Below, in pieces: positions 32,114 through 43,091 of a stretch of DNA of 64,000 nt (within the stretch, counting starts at the first letter, position 1; every line of letters starts with the position of its first letter). Source of the DNA: Apiosordaria backusii. Taxonomy: Eukaryota > Ascomycota > Sordariomycetes > Sordariales > Lasiosphaeriaceae. A model generated the notes under the pieces. It saw only the letters and a program-made list of their open reading frames with translations, searched no databases and was not told the DNA's origin. Both the position numbers and the translations under genes were made by a program. Location of the stretch: contig JAUKTV010000008.1 of the NCBI GenBank assembly GCA_030549205.1, positions 1,550,001-1,614,000 on the forward strand, given 5' to 3'.

Positions 32114-33743
32114 ATGGTCAACCTTCTCTCGGTCACGGTCAGTCTTTTGCTGGGTTACTCAACAGCAGTGGCAGCATTCAACGCCCTACCAGGTTCGTCT
32201 TCTGGCGATGCGGTTGATGCCCGTCCTCCCCGCCCCAAAGCTCGCATCCCGCCCCCTTTGTCAGTGGGCGACTACGCCCTCCAAAAGGATTTGTATGATG
32301 CCGAGGATATCTTTGGGTATTACAGCTACCCGCCCGATGCGAAGACGAACTCGAGGATCAATATGAACCGGTGTGAGTGGTATGTATTATGCCCGTCCGT
32401 CTGTTTGTCCCCTTTTTTTCCAGCTAGGGGGTGTCAAACTGACAGACTCCTCCCCAAAAGGATGGCGAAACTCCCTGATGATGCGCCCATTCATCAACTG
32501 AACATCCCGGGGACGCATGCGAGTGCCACGTGGAACTTTGATAATGACACCCGGTTTGCGTCGCCGTATCATTCCGGCAAGGCGAATAATGTGAAAGATG
32601 ATGCCTCGCATTATCAATGCCAGACGGCATCGATTATTGACTCGCTTAATGCTGGGATTCGATTCTTTGATTTGTCCTTTGGGGTGGACATCACGGGGAA
32701 GAAGAAGCTTGTTTTCTGGCATGGCAAGGCGCTTCTGAGCGAGACTGCCACGGTGGAGAGTGTGATGTTTGGGTTTTATGCTTGGTTGCAGCAGCATGGT
32801 TCTGAGGTGGTGTTTGTTAGTTTGAGATATGAAGTACATCCCCCCCGCCCTTTATTGTTTGTCCCCCGTGTTTATTCTATCACTAACACCAGAGAAGCAC
32901 TCCCACGAAGCCAGCCTGATCCTCCCCCAATCCGAAATCGACCAGCTGATATACAACCTGATCACCTCCCGCCCTGCCAGGCGGTACATCCACCAGTCCA
33001 AAACCTTGCCGTATTATCTCGGCGACTGCCGCGGGAAGATCATCCTCCTCCGCCGGTTCGACCTGCTGCATGTGACCACGCACTCCCACCTACCGGGGAT
33101 TCACCTCTCGCCGCATCACTACCCCCCCAATCCCAACTCCAAAGAATCCTTCTCCATCACCTACGGCAGCCGCTACGACAAGCAGCAGCTTCACATCTCC
33201 GACTGGCACGATCTCTCCTCGCTCCGGGGGTCATTCCCAAATGATTACATCGAGCAAAAGCTTCTCGTGGTGGAGGAGCATCTGAGAAAGGCGGCGGAGG
33301 GGGTGGTGGGGGAGGGGTATAATGGGGATTATTCCTACAAGTATAAATCGGCAGCAGTGAAGAAGGGGAAAAGAGAAGTGGGGGTGGGGTTGGGGTGGTA
33401 TGGGAGGGAGGTGGTGAGGTCGGATGGGGAGCTGTGGGTTACTTTTGCGAGTGGGGAGGATAGTGGGAATGAGCTGGTTGTGACGCCGGAGGTGCTAGCG
33501 TTAGGGTCGGAGGATACGGAGGATGGGGAGGGGGATAGGAGGGGGGTGAATAAGGGGTTGTGTAAGATATTGAGGAGGCTGAGGGGAAGAAGGTTGGGGA
33601 TCATTGTGGTGGATTTTTGGAAGGGGGAGCATGGGGATTTAGTGGGGGCTATTTTAGGGGATTGGGGGGGAGTTTATGGGAGGTATGGAGGCCGGGGGGA
33701 GGAGGGGGGGAGTATTGTTGATGTTGGGGGGGAGGGGGGATAG
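32114..33743 (+). CDS. Secreted PI-PLC X-domain phosphodiesterase-like protein
   Basis: Three exons: 32114-32379, 32461-32833 and 32895-33743; 495 residues. Introns are 81 nt (GTATGT...AAAAG) and 61 nt (GTACAT...CCAGAG). The ATG at 32114 begins a clear signal peptide (about residues 1-20, VNLLSVTVSLLLGYSTAVAA). The X domain has HQLNIPGTHASATWN with the first catalytic His at about 108, FFDLSFG, and FWHGKALL with the second His at about 176. These residues match single-domain fungal/bacterial-type phosphatidylinositol phospholipases that cleave PI or GPI outside the cell. The middle (YYLGDCRGKIILLRRFDLL) is conserved. The last third is read from strongly G-rich DNA and ends in a Gly/Asp/Glu tail, though IIVVDFWKGEHGDLV within it is a normal family block. 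Substrate not determinable here. Confidence 0.85.
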
Positions 33744-34524
33744 GTGAAAGGGGTAATGATGGGGTGATGAGGTGGGGAGGCGTATATATAAAATGAATTT
33801 TGTTGTTTGTTTTGGTCTGAACCTTTAAGATCAGTTGCTTATCATGATGTTGGAGGGCGCAGGGCTAACTCCCGGGGAATATCGGGTTATGGTAGATATT
33901 TAATTTATTTTTATTGTGTTCACTCAGCATAATGACAGTTTGGTAAGAAGAATCTGCACAACAGACTGGTATGCGGTGTGCAAATCAGGTTCGACATCCA
34001 GAGCCAACACCCACCAGTTGCCAACTGTCGGGTGTGCATGTCCTACTCAGCATTCACAACCTACACAGTTATATCATTGAAAATTGTTTGATTCGGGATA
34101 TATACAGAGGATTTCTTATAACATGTTCCCTTGCCGGTGCAGAAACTGCAACGCATCTTCATATTTTCTCCAAATGGAGAAGTATTATCCCAGCAAGTAA
34201 AAACGCCATCCCATATCCCTTTCTAGACTGACAAAGTTGACTGTACAATGGTTGTGATTCTTCTGAAAGCCCTTATAACTGATCCTTTCTCTCTTAAAAA
34301 ATCGAACTGTGAAATGTTAGCCGTGAGCCACGAATGATGAGGAGCAATCAGAAGAAACACATACCATACTACATCTCAACAAAACATATGTTTGCCAAAT
34401 TCGTGGCAAATCCATAGCCGAGACATCCTAAAGAGAAAGCATCTCAAATTATCCATTCGGTGGGGGCTTCAGAAATTCAACCCAAATATCATAACATGAA
34501 TTGGTTGGTAGGGGCAATCTAAAT
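33744..34524. other. Convergent intergenic region, PLC / GTPase
   Basis: About 0.78 kb, AT-richer than the genes; convergent 3' flanks. No gene seen. Confidence 0.5.
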
Positions 34525-37500
34525 TCACCCCATCTCGGTATCGTTGGGGGCATTCTGCTCAACCTTGATGATGACACCATCTCCGTCTGAAGTGATAGCA
34601 GGCTCTCCAGTGGGAGGAGGAGCAGATGCGAGATGCTCCAGCTTGACATTGACGGCGCGAGTATCTCGAACGGGTGGTGCAGCTGATGGATCGTTGGCAG
34701 CGTTATCTGAATCAATCTCGATAACCTCTGCAGCTGCGGCATTAGGAACAGACTCAGCAGTCTCTCCCTCCCCGAGGCCAATAGAAGCCATCCTCTCAGT
34801 CATGTCAAACTCGGGCGCCGGAGGCAGTCCGCTCATGATCCGACTGAATCCCTCGTCCGCGTTAAGCAAGAGCTCATAGATGGAGCCCCGCGAGTCCTCA
34901 AGGACCTTGAAGGCTTCTTGGTCAACGAGCAGAGCTCGGTAGTCGCTGTGGATCATGTCGACAGCCCGCTGCGCTTTCTTCTGGATTTCTTTCTTGATGT
35001 CGCTGACAAGTTTCCGCAGCGCCCGCTCAATTGCGGTTGTTGCCACACCAAACATGTCAACTCGAACAGTATTGATGTACACCGCCATGTGTTGGTTCAT
35101 TCTCGCGCGGACTCCCTCGCCTAGGAACGGTTAGCATCAGGCGAGAAACAGAGGAAGCCGAAGGAAATAACATACCACCCTGGCTTTGGCAAAATCTGTA
35201 TGCGGGTGACATGCACTCTGCAATTATCGGAACTGGCATCCGGCTTGCCTCCTTCTGCCGGCTCTTGGCCAGCGCTCTGAACTCGCTCACGTCCTTGAGT
35301 CCTCTTTCCAGGAGCTTCACTTGGCGGCGTACGACGGGAAAAGAGCCCAGTTTCTTGAGCTCCTCGCGCTTGTCAGTTGATTTCTTGAAAGCAGTGAGCT
35401 GCTTGACGATGTCCTCGGCCATAGCCTCCAAGGCCTTGGGCAGATCTTGTTTAAACACTCTCTCCCAGGCCGCGGCGATGTGAGCCATCAGGGGCCTTGC
35501 GAGAGCTGAGTTGAGGTTGATTTGGCCCTTTTCACCCTTGAAAACTCCTGCTCGAACGCATGTGGCTCGGAAAGTGTTCCAAGCTAATCCTCCGTCATTC
35601 TTTCGCGCGCCCCATCCTTCAACAGTCCCGATTGCCTCAGCGGATGCAATCCTCTCGGCGGCTGGGAACAGTTGGAAAATGTTGACGTCTATCAACTCGA
35701 GGAGGTTGTTAGTCCCCCGATTGATAGCTAGTGTGACGTTGTTCTGAAGATCCTGAAGTGCTAGAGTCAGGAACTCCGTCTCCTTCTCCTTGAGCTCATC
35801 GGCAAGCTTAAGTGGTTGATCAGCAATGACAACTCGGAGATGCAGTATTGTCAGAATTCGGCACAGATCACGCAAAAAGCTGCGGTGTGTGCTGGCCAGC
35901 GTGTTCGAGACAATCTCCAGGGCGTGTCTCTTGAGGCTTGGGATCTCGGTGTCCTCGACACCAAAAAACCCCCCAACAGTCTCGTCACTCGCAAGTCGTC
36001 CGAGCATTTTCTGATACCCCTTGCTCGATACACAAAACACCTTGAGCTTCTTCGCAACTTCTTCGTAGTCGCGCTGAGGCTGGTTCGGGTCAAACGCCCC
36101 ATCGGAACGCGATGCGTTGTCTAAATCAATCCTGAGCCAATGTTAGCTGTGCCAATGGTGCCCAAAGAAAAGGGAATGTGACTTACTCTCTGATCCCTTC
36201 CGCGAATTGCCGCTGGATCTCTGGCCGGGAGTATTCATTTCTGTATTTTATGCACTCGGACTTCCTTTGCGCTGTCAAGTTTTTGATCTCTCGCCTGAGA
36301 TCTTTCAGTTTCTTTACCCCAGGTTTCATCAGAGTTTTGACACTCTGCCTCGCGGTACGAAGGCGCTCCAGCTCCGACTCGAGCTCCTCCAGGCGCTTCA
36401 TAGCCGTATCCAGTGGTATATGCTCCTTCTCCGCCTCATTTTCTGAAGGAGATGTGCTGTCGTCAGCATTGCTGTCTGAGTTGTCCGAGTCCTCTTGCGC
36501 TAGTTGGCGCACACGCTTCCGTGAATGTTTTGCGGCAGCTCGGTTGGACCGCTTCCGCGATTTTTGAGGAGACGTGACGACAATCTCATCAGCGTCACCA
36601 TCATGGTTCTGGATTGCAGGCTTCAGGAGAAAGGCCTCTTCCTCATGCTGATTGATCCGGTGCTGGATATCAGCCAGCTGGTTGACCAAGGGTTCGTGCT
36701 CTTGTTGAGTCTTCGTCAGCTCAGACTCCAGCAGCTGAATCTTCTCATGCAGTTTGGAGGCCAGCTCATCCTCTGGTAGTGTCTTCAGTATCTCAGTTAC
36801 CACTATGTCATCTGCTTTGGAGCAGATCACAGTCACGGCGGAATAGGTTCCGTCAAACTGAAGTTGCCTCCTGAAGGCATTGCCAAGTAGAAGTTTGGCA
36901 GCCTGGTCATCGACCGCGCGAGTGATCGGTGCAACCACCCAGAGTCCTGTGCATTGCTCGATGTATTTTGATGCAATAGCTGACCGAGCTGCATTGCTAT
37001 CGTGAATGCCTGGCTACACGACAATGTTAGGAACAGCCTGCACGAGAATATGGGGGAAGCTTACCAGATCCACTAGAACAAGTCCAGACCTAAGGATCTC
37101 CGCCGCGACGAAGATTCGGACAACCTTTATCAGGGGCCAGAACTCCATCTTGTTTGACTCCTTCTTCTTTCCTCGCGTCTTCTCCTTGGAGTCGATGAAG
37201 CTTTGGAGAATGTTGAGGAAATTGTTGGCGGTCGGCTCATTGATCGTCATTACCGAGCCCAGGAAGTTTCTCACCGAGTGATCGTCGACAAGGTTTTGGA
37301 CAAGAAACTTGCCTTTCTTGATGTCATCACCCTTGAGACGGGGATACACGGCCCTTATCTTCTGGTAAGCGACAGCAGCCTCGGTGTCACCTGCCACGGT
37401 CTCGGACGTGAAGGTGGCTTGGCCACCTTCAATGTCGTGAACTAATATCTCCAGCTCCTTGCTCCAGTCCTCCGCGCTGATGAACTCGATCTCGGCGCGA

Positions 37501-37887
37501 TACTTTTGGTCGGGCTCGGAGGATGTGTTGTAACCAATCTCGGTGATCACCGCCGTGCACGCTCTCATGCAATTCGTCGGGAGTAGAGCTTCCTCGTCGA
37601 GCAGCATTGATAACTGAGCTCTTACCCGCCCCTGTGCTGCCGACTACCCCGACAACAGTTCGTTGCGGGCGTCGATGCTCCTGAAGGTCACTCATAGACT
37701 GAAGCCATTCTGAAACCTCGGGAACATTTTGAGCACCTTGAAAGGCGGCCTTGGCCTGCATCAGAAGTCGAAGGCCTTCTGACACGCCGGCCTCGAGTTT
37801 GGCGAAGTCTTCCGCTCCACTGAGAGCAAGGAGAGAATCGAGCCCGAGGCGATCAGTCGCCGCTTCCTCAACGGTTGAATTCTCCAT
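34525..37887 (-). CDS. SLIP-GC-like large GTPase, apparent frameshift right after the P-loop
   Basis: Exons: 37887 to about 37606, then 37607-37065, 37013-36187, 36131-35176 and 35120-34525. The three introns (51, 54 and 55 nt) are GT-AG and frame-consistent. The first segment ends with the P-loop GSTGAGKSSVINA; the next conserved block (DEEALLPTNCMRACTAVITE) lies in another frame with no possible intron between, so one or two bases appear lost or gained at 37600-37612. Later come LVDLPGIHDSNAARS (G3, DxPG) and ICSKADD (G4-like). Charged coiled-coil segments follow, including a nuclear-localisation-like basic run (KSRKRSNRAAAKHSRKRVR), then a dynamin-like helical part. Similar fungal proteins are annotated as nuclear GTPase SLIP-GC. 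Without the fix, translation from the ATG at 37607 would give 973 residues lacking the P-loop. Could be an assembly error or a recent mutation. Confidence 0.75.
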
Positions 37888-39485
37888 CTCGGGCAGTTGA
37901 GTTGCTGGTAATAGTGGATTTGTTCCTGGTGATTTATGTCAGTAACTGAATCTCGAGATGTTAGAAGCAGAGTAGAATCGACGAACTTGTACAGTGAAGT
38001 TCTCTTCAGCCTGTGGCTTGCTTGGTCACACAGACCCCCGATATGTTGAGATTCTGCTAGAGAGTAGCAGATGGGAACTGCTGTAACAACGTGCAAGTTG
38101 CTTCAAATGTGATATGGGCGAGGTGAAGGTGACTGGGACAGAGCCAAGCGAAGCTAGCCTCACGGAGGAGCTAGGAGAGTGGTTGGAAGAGAAATGGGAG
38201 AGAAACCACCAAGCGGAGAGTCGGTGAAGGTGGTTGGATTCGGCGGAGGGGTAGTGAGATAGGGAAAGTAAACAAAGCTGGTAGCTTGACCAGATGACTC
38301 ATCTAATCAGCTCATAATAAAAGAGGAATGAGAGGTAGGTAAGGAAGGAGCTACCTTGGTTTTAATTAGGTACCTTCCTGGAGTATGGTGTTGAAAACAT
38401 AGCAAGGTTTCCAATTGTACACGACCCCGAGACAATGACTCGGTGATCTATGCCGTTAAGATCTTGTGGAAAACAGGAAATTTATGGTAAGGTAGGGTTG
38501 GGCTGATTGAGTCTATTGAAGTAAGAGTCGCAATGACGACTTAGGATGGAACGGAGAATGGAGAGTGACTTCAGACAGAAGGGAACCCCGAGCAGTGCAC
38601 CTCAATTACATACAACTTTGGGGAGAGCCAACACAAATGCAGGACTGCATTTTTCACATTAGGAAATGTTATATATGCCTAAAGATTGAATGAATTTGGC
38701 ACAAGACAATCATAACAACGTTTATATTTGTAGTTTGTTCAGGGGTAGGTAGGGGCAATATTTTTGTTATGATGCTAGCGAAAGTGTTGATTGTATATTT
38801 GCCAATGATACGAGCATGAGCTAACATGAAGTATTCATGTGGCATAGGCGTAGTGGTCTGGCTGATCCACAGCAGCAACCTCAACTTTTTGTCTCCGTCA
38901 TGAATTATGAATTAGTGAGCACATCCCCTTTTTTCTTGGGTAAGATCAAAGATCGGAGAAAAGGCCTGCATTTCAAAAAATAGAACTGAGCAACCATATC
39001 ACCAGTGACAAGGTGTGCAGCATTGGTCAACGTGATATGTTTGATGAAGCTATTCCCAACTGCTGTGAACTTAAAGACGTTGAGGTTTGGGTGCGGCTCA
39101 AACAGACCTGCCAAGACTGGATCCCTGATCTGCCGTCCCGTCGGTGATCAGCCGGCGCTGACCGCCTTTCAAGTGCATGGCAGTGATTCTGCCGACTTGG
39201 TCCAGGCGGTAGCTCTCCAAACAGGGGCTGTTTCCCAGCGAACTGCCACCAAGGTCCACCACCAGCAACACCATCGACGACTAGGCAGACCCGCAACCAC
39301 GACGCCGACAACGACATCATCGCGAAGACAAAACAATAACCCTGTTCGACTATTGTGTCGGAATTTTCCTGTACGAATATTTAGCCGCCGAATTTTTTTT
39401 CTCCCAGCCCAATTTCCCTTCTTGCGCTGAACAACTCGCTTCAACCCCACCCACCGCAAGCGACTCCAAGCAACCGCAAACCAAA
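37888..39485. promoter_or_regulatory. Divergent intergenic region, GTPase / CFIm25
   Basis: About 1.6 kb between divergent starts. It has several TAGGTAGG/TACCTT-type elements (38333-38378 and 38744-38755). Short frames only; promoter role by position. Confidence 0.5.
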
Positions 39486-40383
39486 ATGTCTACCATCACC
39501 CCAGCCGCGCTCCAAAGCGAGCGACCCCCCATTATTCCCAACTCTTTCAATGCCAACCAGCCAGCCACAATCCGACTCTACCCCCTCTCAAACTACACGT
39601 TCGGCGTGAAGGAAACCCAGCCAGAGGAGGACCCCAGCGTGATCGCGCGGCTGGACCGCCTCAACGACCACTACGAGAAGCACGGGATGCGCCGGACCTG
39701 CGAGGGCATTCTCGTCTGCCACGAGCACAATCACCCACACATCCTAATGCTCCAGATCGCCAACGCCTTTTTCAAGCTCCCCGGCGACTACCTCCACCCG
39801 GAGGACGAGGAGATCGAAGGGTTCAAAAAGCGCCTGGACGAGCGCCTTGCGCCCGTTGGCAGCCTGGGTGAGGGCAACAAGGCGGCCGACTGGGAAGTCG
39901 GCGACTGCCTCGCGCAGTGGTGGCGTCCCAACACGGAGACGTTCATGTACCCTTTCGTCCCGGCCCACATTACCCGCCCCAAGGAGTGCAAGAAGCTGTA
40001 TTTGATCCAGCTTCCTGAGACTAGTACGTATATTCCTTCTATCCAGTTCTCCACCTCACAATTTACTAACAAACGTTCTTCCATCAGAGGTCCTCTCTGT
40101 CCCGAAAAATATGAAACTCCTCGCTGTTCCCCTCTTCGAGCTCTACGACAACACCCAGCGCTACGGCCCTCAGCTCTCTGCCATCCCCCATTTGCTCAGC
40201 AGGTACAACTTTGAGTTTGTCAACGACGACGGCGAGGTTGTCGCCCAGACTTCCACCGCGGGGCAGGAGGGCTATGTCCCCAGGACCCGGGTTTTGGCTG
40301 GTGGCAATGAGGACGTTGACATGAAGACGGATGAGGATCAGAAGTGGGATGAGATGAAGACGGAGGCGAATGGGGACCACTAG
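39486..40383 (+). CDS. Cleavage factor Im 25 kDa subunit (CFIm25/NUDT21)
   Basis: Two exons, 39486-40023 and 40088-40383; 277 residues. The 64-nt intron has a GTACGT donor, a TTACTAAC branch and a CCATCAG acceptor. The Nudix fold is clear: LYPLSNYTFG, MRRTCEGILVCHEHNHPHIL, then the box region GDYLHPEDEEIEGFKKRLDE, which lacks the catalytic Glu array, as in human CFIm25. The conserved WWRPNTETFMYPFVPAHITR-PKECKKLYLI and LAVPLFELYDNTQRYGPQLS follow. CFIm25 binds UGUA elements in pre-mRNA and guides poly(A) site choice; it does not hydrolyse nucleotides. Filamentous fungi keep it whereas S. cerevisiae does not. The last ~35 residues are an acidic Lys/Asp/Glu tail not present in the animal protein. 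Confidence 0.95.
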
Positions 40384-41072
40384 ATTTTTCTTCCTTTTGA
40401 TCTGATTTTGGCTTGCCTTTTTCGTTCGGGAGCAGCTGGGGCAGGGATCTTGCGACTAGTTTTTTTCTTTTCTTCACTTTTGGCGAGTCACATGTTCTTC
40501 GCATAAAAACAGGACGGAAGGGAAGGATCGGGGGATTTGATATTTTTGCTTTTGCCTTTTGACTTTTCAAGAGAGCAGGCGTCAGGAGGAGTTTGGTCGG
40601 CGCTATCAGGTCAGGCATATATCACGGAGGTGCCTCTGAGCGAAATCAGATCATGTTTCAGACATTTATCTTGTTTTAGTTGGTTTTTGAGTTGTTACCT
40701 GATGTCAAAGTGAAAATGTCTTGGGTTTAATGTTTTTTTGTCAAAAGATGTGGTGTTGGTGTTGGTGGTGGTGGTGGGAGGTGGCTATTTGATACCCCCG
40801 TATCCTGTTTGGAATTGTTCACATGTAAAAGCTTTGGTGGTGAAAGCTTTGGTTATCTGCATGGCGGTCACTTAGTCCTGTTCATGGCACGCCGTGGACA
40901 AAAGAAATGGAGACTGCTAAGTAAAACAAAGCCTTGAAGTTGGACATCAAAGTTGTCTTATACTTGTTATTGACGAAAGAGCTATTTCTTGTAAAAACCA
41001 AAGCCTTTTCACCCTGTAATGATAGCCCCCACCAGTCCTGACTCTTCTCAATTTTTATAACTTGTTACCCAG
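40384..41072. other. Convergent intergenic region, CFIm25 / YjbQ
   Basis: About 0.69 kb with T-rich and GTT/GGT-rich stretches near 40750. No gene seen. Confidence 0.5.
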
Positions 41073-41949
41073 TCAAGCCTTCTCACCCTGTATCGTAGCA
41101 ACAACCCTGCGACTATGCTTGGCCGCTCTAAACTCGAGATACCAGATCCCCTGCCATGTTCCCGTGCACTATTGTCATATCAGTCAGCATCACCACCATT
41201 ATCACCACTACCACCTTCTCCAGGCCCCAAACTTACCAACTTCCCATCCTTGATAGGAATAGTCACACTCGCCCCAATAAGCGCACTCTTGACATGAGCG
41301 GGCATGTCGTCCAGTCCTGTGCATTTCCCCAATCAGCCCCTATTCTATACCGTCTGGTGATTGAGAACTCACCCTCAGCATCATGCCTATAAAGCGCCTC
41401 CCCCTTCGGTCCTTGCTCAGGCACAACCCTGTCCAGCGCGTCGCTCATGTCCGCCCTGACGTCCTCGTCCCAGTTCTCGTTTAAGCTCAACGCGCAGGAC
41501 GTGTGCTGGATAAACAAGTTCAAAAGCCCGACTTTGTAGTTTTTGATCTCGGGGAGCTCTTTGAGGACCGTGTCGGTGATGAGGTAGGAGCCGCGGGACC
41601 GGCTGGGGAGGGTGAAGTGCTTTTGGGTCCACATTGTCACTGCTGACGAGGGGGAATGATATGTTCCTTTGGATGGGGATGGTGTGGGGAAGAGTAAAGA
41701 GAAAGGGAGGATCCAGAGAGAGTGGAATAAAGAGGGGAAGAAGGCGAGGAAGAGGAGGGTGATGAAGAGGAGGGTGGGAAGTTGGGATTGGGAGGGGACT
41801 TTGATGGGGGGTAAAGCTGGGGTTTTGGGGATGGGGGTGGTGGTGGATTGGCCGGTTGGGGAGAGGGATTCTAGGGGGATGGAATTGGAATCGTTGTTGT
41901 CGTCGAGTGGTGAGGGTGAGGGTGAGGTTGGTGGTGGTGAGGCAGGCAT
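41073..41949 (-). CDS. YjbQ/UPF0047-family protein with N-terminal membrane extension
   Basis: Three exons: 41949-41373, 41316-41237 and 41168-41073; 250 residues. Introns are 56 nt (GTGAGT...GCACAG) and 68 nt (GTAAGT...GACAATAG). From Met106 the sequence is a complete UPF0047 domain of about 145 residues: WTQKHFTLPSRSRGSYLITD, NLFIQHTSCALSLNENWD, then ASVTIPIKDGKL, GTWQGIWYLEFR and RRVVATIQG. Bacterial YjbQ trimers show weak thiamine-phosphate synthase activity; the eukaryotic role is unknown. Residues 1-105 hold a Pro/Ser/Thr-rich segment and a ~30-residue hydrophobic stretch (LPTLLFITLLFLAFF then HSLWILPFSLLF). If translated, these would anchor the domain to a membrane. The internal ATG at 41634 would give the bare domain, so the start is uncertain. 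Confidence 0.85.
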
Positions 41950-43091
41950 GTTTTCTGGAAGGAGGTTTAGGGAGGAGGGGCTTTCTCCAACGTCATTGCA
42001 GGGGGTTGCCTTAATGGTGGGGTACCTAAGGTGCGACGACGGGACGGGAGCCGTTATCGATATGGCTTTGAAAGACTGAGGTTTGTATGGAGCTTGACAG
42101 GTTGACCTCTCAAAGCTGCTTGAAGATGACTGGAAGTGGAGAGTTTGTTTTTCTACGGTGAAATCCGAACTCTATCACGCTGCAGATTCGCGGCTTGTTG
42201 CGCCAACTTGAATCTTCAAAGGACACTTGAGTGGATGTGTCGGCATAAGACGCCCCGACCACATCCCAGAGCACCGGCTCTTCCCCGCAAAATGGTCAAG
42301 GAAGACAGGAACAATTCCAGGCTACAGGGCACTTTTCCTAAACTAAAACTGTATGTACTGCGTAGCACGAGGCAGACAGCTGCTGCGTCACACCGGAGGT
42401 CGTGAAGCAAAAAGCTTGAAGTGTGATTGATGGAAGGATGGAAAATGGGACAGCGGGTTGGTGGGGGTTAGAGCTCCGACGTCGGGTGGGGCCCCTGTGA
42501 GCTGTTAGGCAGGTACATGGCTTGGCGAGCGGATGAGGATGATAGCCAGCCAATTGTCGGATGCCAAAAGTCATCCGCTAGCCGCATGACCTGGACTGTG
42601 AACGCTTTGATGGCTGCATGCAGCTTAGCTCCTCTGCATCTCTGGCACACCCTGTCGAGAACTGCCAGAAAGACCCCAGACTTGCTGACATATTCAAGGG
42701 CGCGTTCGTTGGCTGCCGGTAAGGTCCTCTCCTTTCTCGGTTTTTCTTCCTGCCGAAGAAGGATTCTTCAGTGTTTTCTGCAGCCTTGTTGTCAATTGTC
42801 TTGCTGGACCGTCATTCTAGATTTTCGAATGCGCCAGCGCTGTGATCGTTAACCCAACCGCATCGCCCTTTTCTCTGTCTTTGCGTGTTGCCGTTGCCGA
42901 GACCGCCAGACTTCATTCACGTCATTCATATCCGCCCCGCGAAACCCGCCGATATCAGAGCTAGTTTGGAGACTTCACCGCTTGCCATTGAAGTCCAGTT
43001 CGGCGCATCTTGGGGGGAGCCTGTGGAGGAGAGGAAGGCTTGATATGCCGTCTTTGCCTACTTTTTCGAGAAGGCAATAATATCTGTGCCA
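41950..43091. promoter_or_regulatory. Divergent intergenic region, YjbQ / ABC transporter
   Basis: About 1.1 kb between divergent starts, with a TACCTAAGG motif at 42022. It may contain a 5' leader of the transporter gene. No other gene seen. Confidence 0.5.

Noticed and set aside
37633..37646. A tiny GTAAGAGCTCAG 'intron' in the GTPase P-loop as an explanation of the frame change
   Set aside because: Twelve bases is too short for splicing, would destroy the P-loop and would not change the frame.
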